Shown here piece by piece: positions 6,842 through 12,563 of a stretch of DNA of 13,473 nt. Origin of the DNA: Candidatus Njordarchaeota archaeon (GTDB lineage Archaea > Thermoproteota > JANJXX01 > Panguiarchaeales > Panguiarchaeaceae); the NCBI GenBank assembly GCA_029855985.1, contig JAGSHR010000296.1, positions 1 through 13,473 of the forward strand, in the 5' to 3' direction. Each line of letters starts with the position of its first letter. Within the stretch, counting starts at the first letter, position 1. A program made the position numbers and the translations under genes. The notes under the pieces were generated by a model, which was not told where the DNA came from, searched no databases, and was given only the letters and a program-made list of their open reading frames with translations.

Positions 6842-7642
6842 ATGAAAACCTATGTTTACAATCTTGAAGGCGAAAAAACAAAGGAAGTAGAATTACCATC
6901 ATTCTTTGAAGCGGAGATTAGACCAGACCTAATAAATAGGGCGGTCTTAGCTATTAGGAGCGAAAGATACCAACCCAAAGGAAAAAGCCCTGCAGGAGAC
7001 AAAAAACACGTAGTAGAGAGCCATGGGAAAGGATACGATGAAAGCAGGGTCTCGAGAACGGGCGGAGGATTTGGTATCGCGAGATTCGTGGCACTAGCGG
7101 TTGGCGGTAGAAGGGTTAGAGCACCTAAATCAAACAAGAAAATTGTCGAAAAAATAAACAAAAAAGAAAAACTCAAAGCATTGATAAGCGCCCTAGCTGC
7201 AATAACCGATCCAATACTAGTTCAATTAAGAGGACACAAAGTGGAGAGAGTAAGATCAGTTCCGATTATACTTGAAAACAGCTTTGAAGAACTTGAGAAA
7301 ACAAGGGAGGTCCGGAGAGTTCTAGAACAGATAGGTGCTTTAGACGATGTTAAAAGAGCTGAAGAACTGAGAAGAGTGAGGGCAGGTAAAGGTAAGAGAA
7401 GAGGAAGGAAATACAAGAGAAGAAAAAGCGTTCTCATAATTGTAAGTGGAGAAAAAGAATCAATAATCAAAGCAGCACGAAACCTAGAAGGCGTAGACGT
7501 TGTCCCTGTTGATCAATTAAGTGTTGAACACTTGGCTCCTGGCGGTCACCCAGGAAGATTAACAATTATAACCGAAAGAGCACTAGAATTACTAAATGAA
7601 AGATTAAAACAAATGACGGAAAAATACAAGGTACTCGTATAG
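6842..7642 (+). CDS. rpl4: Ribosomal protein L4 (uL4)
   Basis: Large-subunit protein whose long loop lines the peptide exit tunnel. The 266-residue product opens with MKTYVYNLEGEKTKEVELPSFF (a typical archaeal opening), followed by IRPDLINRAVLAIRS, then the tunnel-loop region with KGYDESRVSRTGGGFGIARF and VGGRRVRAPKSNK, and later LSVEHLAPGGHPGRLTI near the C-terminus. A very basic RAGKGKRRGRKYKRRKS segment lies near residues 180-196. The start is preceded by GAGGTG (6829-6834). It is closely packed between L3 and L23 in the conserved S10-type order. Confidence 0.97.
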   Translation: MKTYVYNLEGEKTKEVELPSFFEAEIRPDLINRAVLAIRSERYQPKGKSPAGDKKHVVESHGKGYDESRVSRTGGGFGIARFVALAVGGRRVRAPKSNKKIVEKINKKEKLKALISALAAITDPILVQLRGHKVERVRSVPIILENSFEELEKTREVRRVLEQIGALDDVKRAEELRRVRAGKGKRRGRKYKRRKSVLIIVSGEKESIIKAARNLEGVDVVPVDQLSVEHLAPGGHPGRLTIITERALELLNERLKQMTEKYKVLV

Positions 7643-7654
7643 AGGTGGAATGCT

Positions 7655-7945
7655 ATGGCAAAGAAAGGTAAAAAGATATTACTTGACGACAAATATAGAA
7701 TAATCATTAGAGCAGAAGTAACCGAGAAAACGATTAGAATGATACAAGAAGAAAACAAACTTGTATTCATAGTTGACAGAAAGGCCAACAAGCACCAAAT
7801 AAAAAGAGCCGTAGAGGAACTATTCGATGTTGGAGTTGAAAAAGTCAACACAATGATAACAAGTAAAGGATACAAAAAGGCAATAGTAAAACTAGAACCA
7901 GAATTCTCAGCACTTGATGTTGCAACAAACTTAGGAATGTTATAG
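7655..7945 (+). CDS. rpl23: Ribosomal protein L23 (uL23)
   Basis: Large-subunit protein at the tunnel exit, where it docks the signal recognition particle and nascent-chain factors. The 96-residue product has the family blocks [38 protein letters not shown] and [22 protein letters not shown] (quoted here in broken form: VTEKT..., [30 protein letters not shown]). It begins with a basic MAKKGKK tail. GAGGTGG at 7642-7648 lies 6 bases before the ATG. In most archaea L2, S19 and L22 follow directly; here the cluster stops. Confidence 0.96.
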   Translation: MAKKGKKILLDDKYRIIIRAEVTEKTIRMIQEENKLVFIVDRKANKHQIKRAVEELFDVGVEKVNTMITSKGYKKAIVKLEPEFSALDVATNLGML

Positions 7946-7955
7946 CTTCTCAAGA

Positions 7956-7961
7956 TTTTTT
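7956..7961 (+). terminator. Oligo-T terminator candidate after L23
   Basis: TTTTTT at 7956-7961, 11 bases after the L23 stop, with a further T-rich stretch at 7972-7982. No hairpin is seen. T-runs alone can terminate archaeal RNA polymerase, and the 160-base gap that follows is consistent with the L3-L4-L23 transcript ending here. Confidence 0.35.
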
Positions 7962-8105
7962 CTACGCAACTACTTTTATTTCTTAAAATCTATAATCATT
8001 CTTAAAAACAAATAGCTTAGTTGTCGAACAAACAGTAAATTTTTAGGATAATTAATAGATCAATTTCAAAAAATTTTATGTAGAGATGCATTTTAGGTGT
8101 AGATC

Positions 8106-9182
8106 TTGGACAACAAAACATTATTATTAGAAACGAAACGATATGCTGTTCCTTACCTAGCTAGAGAAGTAGAGTTGATCTTGGGGAAGAGTACAGAGGC
8201 TCTTGATGCATCACTATTAACCATGAAAACGGACTCCTTGGCCGAAGACTTAATAAAACTTGTGTTATTCACTGGAACAGCGAGCAAGATACATCTATTA
8301 TTGGGGCAATTCACCATCACGGATATAAGTGATATCTACCGCGAAATGAAAACAATTGAATGGTACAATTACTTCACTGAGAACCAAACATTCGCGGTCA
8401 GAACAGTTGATCTAGGAACTGAGATAGAATACGAGTATAAGTCTATAGAGAAGGAAGCTGGACAAGCAATAGTTGATCAATTCAAAGAAGTAAAGAACAA
8501 AAGAATAAAAGTGAGATTAGAAAACCCGGACATAGAAGTATACCTATTTCTCATAGGAAAAGAAGCATTCATTGCATTCGACTTAACAGGATTTGAGCTA
8601 AATACCAACGAGGAAATCTTGGCGAGATCCCTAATCTTGCAATCAAACTGGGAACCAAGCAAAGAGAAATTAGCTGAAATCTTATCGGGGGAAGTAGCAC
8701 AATCAGCATGGAACTTGGGTAAAAACATTCCATTTAGAGAAAAGGTTACAAGGCTTAGATACCTAAGAACAAAACTACTCGAAAAGGAAACCGTGCTAGA
8801 AGTTCTAAGAAGGGAATGGTCCACAAAAAAGGATCCATCAATAACTTGCTATGAAAAACCAAACAAAATGGAAATAGTAAAGCAAAAATTTAAGGAATAC
8901 AAAAAAATATCACTTAAGCCATTAAGCTCATGGCGAGCAACCGAAGAAATAATTATCTCCAACCTATCGGTAGCTGAACCAAGAAAAGAAGAGCAAAAAG
9001 AAGTGCTAGAATTAATATTAAATACCCTAAATGATAGTGATACATGGAGAAAAGTCATCCTATCAATAAGAACGGATATAATAGATATAATCGAATCAAA
9101 AAGTAACATTAATAAATCAATTATCCGAAATGATGTAAATATAAAGGGATTGAACTCAAGTATTATACAGATAGAAAAATAA
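8106..9182 (+). CDS. THUMP-domain protein with degenerate methyltransferase domain
   Basis: The 358-residue product resembles Trm14/RlmL-type RNA methyltransferases. Residues 1-75 look like the N-terminal ferredoxin-like part. Residues 80-166 are a THUMP domain: IEWYNYFTENQTFAVRTV, KEAGQAIVDQF, VRLENPDIEVYLFLIGKEAF and IAFDLTGFELN carry the usual motifs of this RNA-binding fold. A Rossmann methyltransferase should follow, but the glycine-rich SAM loop (CGSG type) is absent between 170 and 240. A later stretch, ITCYEKPNKM (246-255) then EIIISNLSV (281-289), lines up by pattern with the acidic strand-2 end and the catalytic NPPY motif, which here reads NLSV. The last residues, WRKVILSIRTDIIDII and IKGLNSSIIQIEK, resemble the enzyme's final strands. 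It probably binds tRNA or rRNA without methylating it. TTG at 8106 is taken as start because AGGTG at 8095-8099 lies 6 bases before it. S9 follows after 18 bases. Confidence 0.68.
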   Translation: MDNKTLLLETKRYAVPYLAREVELILGKSTEALDASLLTMKTDSLAEDLIKLVLFTGTASKIHLLLGQFTITDISDIYREMKTIEWYNYFTENQTFAVRTVDLGTEIEYEYKSIEKEAGQAIVDQFKEVKNKRIKVRLENPDIEVYLFLIGKEAFIAFDLTGFELNTNEEILARSLILQSNWEPSKEKLAEILSGEVAQSAWNLGKNIPFREKVTRLRYLRTKLLEKETVLEVLRREWSTKKDPSITCYEKPNKMEIVKQKFKEYKKISLKPLSSWRATEEIIISNLSVAEPRKEEQKEVLELILNTLNDSDTWRKVILSIRTDIIDIIESKSNINKSIIRNDVNIKGLNSSIIQIEK

Positions 9183-9200
9183 GATAAGGTGGTATTAAAG

Positions 9201-9644
9201 ATGGCTACAGAAACACAGGGAAACCAAATAGCTGTAACAGAACAAAGAAAAGTGGTGTTAGCGTCAGGGAAGAGGAAAACCGCAATAGCGAGAGCCACTA
9301 TTAAACCAGGAACAGGGATCGTCAGGGTAAATGGAAGAGGACTGGAGGCAATAGAAAACAAATACATAAAAATGCTAATAATGGAACCCTTACTTTTAAT
9401 TGGGGACCTAAGAAACAAGATAAATATTAAAGTTAGAGTCAAGGGGGGCGGTTTTTCAAGCCAAGCTCAAGCAGTAAGAGCAGCAATAGCAAGAGCAATT
9501 GTAAAATACTTCGACGATCCAGAAATAGAGAAACTATTCAAGAATTACGATAAATACTTACTAGTTGAAGACCCAAGAAGAAAAGAAATGAAGAAATACG
9601 GAGGTCCAGGAGCAAGAGCAAGATTCCAAAAATCATACAGATAA
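9201..9644 (+). CDS. rps9: Ribosomal protein S9 (uS9)
   Basis: Small-subunit head protein whose C-terminal tail reaches the P-site tRNA. The 147-residue product has ASGKRKTAIARATIKPGTG, VRVNGRG, VRVKGGGFSSQAQAVRAAIARA, EDPRRKEMKKYGGPGARARFQKSYR (motifs given in pieces: DPRRKE, KYGGPGARAR, and the terminal KSYR tail). The tail ending in YR is the conserved functional end. The ATG at 9201 is preferred: AGGTGG (9187-9192) lies 8 bases before it, while an in-frame GTG at 9189 falls inside that site. L13, L18e and the Rpo10-type subunit that often accompany S9 in archaea are absent; the partner here is the THUMP protein. Confidence 0.95.
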   Translation: MATETQGNQIAVTEQRKVVLASGKRKTAIARATIKPGTGIVRVNGRGLEAIENKYIKMLIMEPLLLIGDLRNKINIKVRVKGGGFSSQAQAVRAAIARAIVKYFDDPEIEKLFKNYDKYLLVEDPRRKEMKKYGGPGARARFQKSYR

Positions 9645-9646
9645 AA

Positions 9647-9925
9647 TCAGTCCTCAGTTACTGGCAAGTACGCTCCTTCCCTAGTTATTTTTTCAATTAT
9701 TCTTTCTTTTGGACTTACAACTTCAACATGAATAATTCCCTCTATTTCTAAAGCCATTAGGGTTCTATTAACCTGATTAATGGAAATATTATCATATATA
9801 TTCTTTAACTGATCCATTAACTCTGTAAATGCTATTCTACCTTGCGCCAAGTTAATTAACTCAATAATCACGAACTTTAATGGTTTAGCAAACCAAACTT
9901 CTAACTTCTTTCTCCTAGAAGCCAT
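9647..9925 (-). CDS. Small winged-helix DNA-binding protein
   Basis: The 92-residue product has a basic start (MASRRKKLEVWF) and a helix, helix-turn-helix and wing layout: helix LKFVIIELINLAQG, FTELMDQLKNIYD, then SINQVNRTLMALEIEGII (likely recognition helix), and the hairpin HVEVVSPKERIIEKI (wing). This is typical of archaeal wHTH regulators; a specific family could not be assigned. GAGGA lies on the minus strand about 8 bases before the ATG. It converges on S9 with only two bases between stops and diverges from the PRC-barrel-like gene. It could regulate its own gene or the divergent neighbour (inference). Confidence 0.72.
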   Translation of the reverse strand: MASRRKKLEVWFAKPLKFVIIELINLAQGRIAFTELMDQLKNIYDNISINQVNRTLMALEIEGIIHVEVVSPKERIIEKITREGAYLPVTED

Positions 9926-9963
9926 GATAATTCCTCTTTCAAACCCAACTAGCGTCTCTCTGA

Positions 9964-9973
9964 AAAATTTAAA
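9964..9973 (-). promoter_or_regulatory. Candidate TATA box for the winged-helix gene (minus strand)
   Basis: On the minus strand the sequence GATTTAAATT lies about 40 bases before the start at 9925, a normal distance for a short-leader transcript. The same 140-base gap contains plus-strand TATTATATT near 10007-10015, a candidate for the PRC-barrel-like gene at 10066. Confidence 0.4.
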
Positions 9974-10065
9974 TCCACTAAATAATTAAAAGTTTTCTTA
10001 AGTAGATATTATATTCAACATTTTGACATACACTAATCATTTCAACTATTACAAGGAGAGCCAAC

Positions 10066-10590
10066 ATGTTCCCTGAGATGACTAATAAAAAAGTGCTAAC
10101 AGAAGATAATATTGAAATAGGGGAAATTGTCGAAATAAGACCAACAGATCTAGGGTCTTTCGTAGTCAAAATACAAACAAGATTCCAAGAATACCCATCA
10201 ATCGAGTTACCAGTAACAACACTAAGAAAAACAGAGAAAGATGGAGATATTGTTTACATCCTTCCCAATGCCATGATTCCAATAAAATTGAAGATGCTTA
10301 TTGAGGCAGAGAAAGAGGAAGAAAAAGAAGCGGAAGCTCCACAAATTCTAGAAGCCCCTGAGGTACCGCCTCTAGAACAATTTCAAAAGAAGGAAGAAGT
10401 TGAGGAAGTAGAAAAAGAAGAGGAGAAGGAGGTAGAAGAAGAAATTGAGGAAGAAGAAAAGGAGGAGGCTAAAGTAGAGGAGGAAGTTACTAAAGAAGAA
10501 GAGGAAATTGAAGAGAAAAAAGAAGAAGAAAAAAAGGGGTTTTTGCAAAAGCTGATTGAGTTTATTAAGAAGCTATTTGGAAAAGGTTAA
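10066..10590 (+). CDS. PRC-barrel-like protein with Glu-rich linker and amphipathic C-terminal helix
   Basis: The 174-residue product has three parts. Residues 1-78 look like a small beta-barrel of PRC type: VLTEDNIEIGEIVEIRPTDLG, FVVKIQT, IELPVTTLRK and GDIVYILP alternate strands and turns as expected. Residues 80-155 are a low-complexity, almost purely Glu/Lys/Val/Ala segment with long runs of glutamate, probably a single helix or a disordered spacer. The last 19 residues (KGFLQKLIEFIKKLFGKG region) form an amphipathic helix with Phe, Leu and Ile on one face and Lys on the other, suited to lying on a membrane or binding a partner. PRC-barrels occur in RimM and in the archaeal cell-division protein CdvA; this one has the barrel plus helix architecture but no visible CdvA coiled coil. 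GGAG at 10055-10058 lies 7 bases before the ATG. Promoter candidate TATTATATT is near 10010. Function unknown. Confidence 0.6.
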   Translation: MFPEMTNKKVLTEDNIEIGEIVEIRPTDLGSFVVKIQTRFQEYPSIELPVTTLRKTEKDGDIVYILPNAMIPIKLKMLIEAEKEEEKEAEAPQILEAPEVPPLEQFQKKEEVEEVEKEEEKEVEEEIEEEEKEEAKVEEEVTKEEEEIEEKKEEEKKGFLQKLIEFIKKLFGKG

Positions 10591-10591
10591 A

Positions 10592-10598
10592 ATTTTTT
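10592..10598 (+). terminator. T-run after the PRC-barrel-like gene
   Basis: ATTTTTT follows the stop codon within a few bases. It is a plausible archaeal oligo-T terminator, without a hairpin. The 185-base gap to Rpo7 then carries further promoter-like elements. Confidence 0.3.
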
Positions 10599-10627
10599 CC
10601 AATAATCAATTCGGGAGAGTTTCTTCT

Positions 10628-10637
10628 TTTATATAAG
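10628..10637 (+). promoter_or_regulatory. Strong TATA-like element upstream of rpo7
   Basis: TTTATATAAG (10628-10637) is the best TATA match in this gap. If used, transcription would begin near 10660 and leave a leader of about 115 bases before rpo7. A weaker alternative, TTTAAAAAC (10702-10710), would give a leader of about 40 bases. Confidence 0.35.
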
Positions 10638-10775
10638 AGCGTCTAACCGTTCATTATCCTATGATATTCAAATGACAAAACATTTTAAAACATATTTATT
10701 GTTTAAAAACTCTGATTCCTCAGTTAGCTTGTTACAATTACCTTATAGAGAAACGATTAGTAAGAGGGATGTTTT

Positions 10776-11405
10776 TTGTATTTTCTAGCGGAGATCAATA
10801 GCATGTTGCCAGTTGAACCAAAACATCTCAGGTTAGACCGAGATCCAAAAGAATTAGTGTTAAACCTGGCCAGAAAAGCCCTTGAAGGTCAAACATTAGA
10901 AAATATTGGGCAAATCATCGCCATTATGGATGTAGAACTAATGGGTGAGGGTGAAATTAAGCTTAGGGACCCCCACGTTTATTTTAAGATAAAGATTAAA
11001 GCGCTGATATACAAACCAGTAAAAAACGAAATATTAGTTGGGAAAGTAGAAAACATAACAGAAGCATCATTATACATTAATATTGGAGGATTCGACGCAA
11101 TACTACCGATGAACCAGATAGGGCCCCAACCGTTTAGGTACATTGCAAAAAGAAAAGAAGCGAGATCAAAGAAGGGGAGAATCGTAATTAGAAGAGGAGA
11201 TTGGATAAGAGCAAAAATAGTTAGATTCCATTATAGAGTCCCAGCTGAAATAGGACCCCTATTCAAAGGGGGCCTAATGGTTAGTTTACCGAGAAAAGTC
11301 TCGCCGAAAACAGAGATAAGCGTTGTCTTGAGATCAAAAGACAGAGGATTAGGACCAGAAAAAGTTCTAGAAAAAGTGAGAAAAGAAGTGATAAGTTCAG
11401 AGTAG
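10776..11405 (+). CDS. rpo7: RNA polymerase subunit Rpo7 (RpoE', RPB7 homologue)
   Basis: Stalk subunit of archaeal RNA polymerase, which pairs with Rpo4 and helps open-complex formation and RNA binding. The 209-residue product has the N-terminal tip domain (about residues 1-80: MYFLAEINSMLPVEP, IGQIIAIMDVELMGEGEI, DPHVYFKIKIKALIYKP) and an S1/OB domain (about 82-190: EILVGKVENITEASLYINIGG and the FDAILPMNQI strand, then GDWIRAKIV and GLMVSLPRK). A TTG at 10776 is taken as start: it gives the expected MYxL opening, and GAGGG at 10764-10768 lies 7 bases before it. An ATG at 10769 is in another frame and stops quickly. The protein is somewhat longer than the usual 180-190 residues. The Spt4 gene that commonly follows is absent; a TPR-like gene follows after 31 bases. 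Confidence 0.9.
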   Translation: MYFLAEINSMLPVEPKHLRLDRDPKELVLNLARKALEGQTLENIGQIIAIMDVELMGEGEIKLRDPHVYFKIKIKALIYKPVKNEILVGKVENITEASLYINIGGFDAILPMNQIGPQPFRYIAKRKEARSKKGRIVIRRGDWIRAKIVRFHYRVPAEIGPLFKGGLMVSLPRKVSPKTEISVVLRSKDRGLGPEKVLEKVRKEVISSE

Positions 11406-11436
11406 GGAACAAAGGGGATAAAGTTGGTGCATTGGC

Positions 11437-12561
11437 ATGTACTGCGAACAATTAAAAACAATTCTAACAACAATACTACCCGTAACACCAGACTCACAAA
11501 CAAAGATAGAGTTATTAAAGGCTTTCTCCTTTGTTGAAGAAAAAGAGTGCTTTACTGAAATAATAAAATCAAACATTAATAGCTTGGACTACAATAACCC
11601 ATTCTACATTGCTTCGAAAGCAGAGATATATCTTAATCTCCAAATGGTCAAAGAAGCAGAGCGAGAGATAGAGAGACTCATAAGCATAGTAAATAATGAA
11701 GGTGAATTGGATCCGTGGTCAAGAGTTAAATTCATTGTTTGCATTGCAAGATTTCTAATTGATCTAGGTGAAATCCAAGAGGCAGAAGAACAACTTGAAA
11801 AAGCTCTATCAATTGTACATGAAGTGCCTGATAAATCGGATAGATCTGATGCAATGAGACATATAGCAATCACATACGCAATAATTGATAAACCCAATGT
11901 ATACTTGGAAATAGTAGATTCTATTCCTTTTGTTCAAAGAAAAATTGAAGCCATATTTGAGATAATGGATATCCTCTGCGAAAAAAAGGAAATAAACGGC
12001 TCAGACCGAATAATAGATTATCTTCCACCAGAATGGAAAATAGTGGCCCTAAGTAAAGTGGCTAACTGTTACTTCAAGCAAGGACTCATAAACAAGGCAA
12101 AAATACTTACCGAAAGAATACTTAAAAGTATCTCCATAATGGAGAACACGGACACTTTGGTTGAAGTTTATAGAAATCTCTTACCCATTATTATCAGCAC
12201 AAGAACACTCAGCGAAGCAAACGAGGAAATAAACAACTTTTTGGGAAAAATACGAGACAGGGATAAGATAGTAAAAATAATCGACGTATCATCGCTCAAG
12301 TATATAAGCCCTATAAAGCTTTTAGGAATAGAAATATTCCTCCTAGAACACATGGATGAGATACGATCTATACCAATAAAACTAGAGATACAAAGTCTCC
12401 TTTTGGTCATAGACATTTTGTTGGATAAGAACATTGAGGAGGTTATGAAGTCTTTCCTAAAAAAGCTTGAAAACGTTGAGGAGCACTTGAAAGGATTATA
12501 TATTCAAAAATTCTCTAACTATATTGCGGTGATATTTGGTAAACACCGTTTGAGGTGCTGA
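11437..12561 (+). CDS. TPR-like alpha-helical repeat protein
   Basis: The 374-residue product is built of helix pairs resembling tetratricopeptide repeats. Examples are the stretch around NPFYIASKAEIYLNLQMVKE, the WSRVKFIVCIARFLIDLGEI-EEAEEQLEKALSI unit (residues about 93-128, with the typical A..L...G...EA...L..AL spacing), and WKIVALSKVANCYFKQGLIN followed by KAKILTERIL. The C-terminal third remains helical but diverges. TPR proteins act as protein-binding scaffolds; the partner here is unknown. No signal peptide or membrane segment. GGTG at 11426-11429 precedes the ATG by 7 bases. It lies between rpo7 (31 bases) and argF (2 bases), so the three are probably co-transcribed and translation may be coupled with argF. 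Confidence 0.72.
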   Translation: MYCEQLKTILTTILPVTPDSQTKIELLKAFSFVEEKECFTEIIKSNINSLDYNNPFYIASKAEIYLNLQMVKEAEREIERLISIVNNEGELDPWSRVKFIVCIARFLIDLGEIQEAEEQLEKALSIVHEVPDKSDRSDAMRHIAITYAIIDKPNVYLEIVDSIPFVQRKIEAIFEIMDILCEKKEINGSDRIIDYLPPEWKIVALSKVANCYFKQGLINKAKILTERILKSISIMENTDTLVEVYRNLLPIIISTRTLSEANEEINNFLGKIRDRDKIVKIIDVSSLKYISPIKLLGIEIFLLEHMDEIRSIPIKLEIQSLLLVIDILLDKNIEEVMKSFLKKLENVEEHLKGLYIQKFSNYIAVIFGKHRLRC

Positions 12562-12563
12562 AA

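Noticed and set aside
8849..9442. Long minus-strand frame (197 codons) across the THUMP and S9 genes
   Set aside because: It covers the ends of two supported plus-strand genes and is rich in Ile, Phe and Ser as expected from antisense reading; no motif or start context supports it.
10300..10545. Purine-rich GAA/GAG stretch considered as a DNA repeat or triplex-forming element
   Set aside because: It is explained by the Glu-rich coding segment of the PRC-barrel-like protein; there is no exact repeat unit.
10066..10590. Naming the PRC-barrel-like gene cdvA
   Set aside because: Only the barrel-like N-terminus is similar in pattern; the coiled coil of CdvA is replaced by a Glu-rich segment, and no CdvB or CdvC gene is adjacent.
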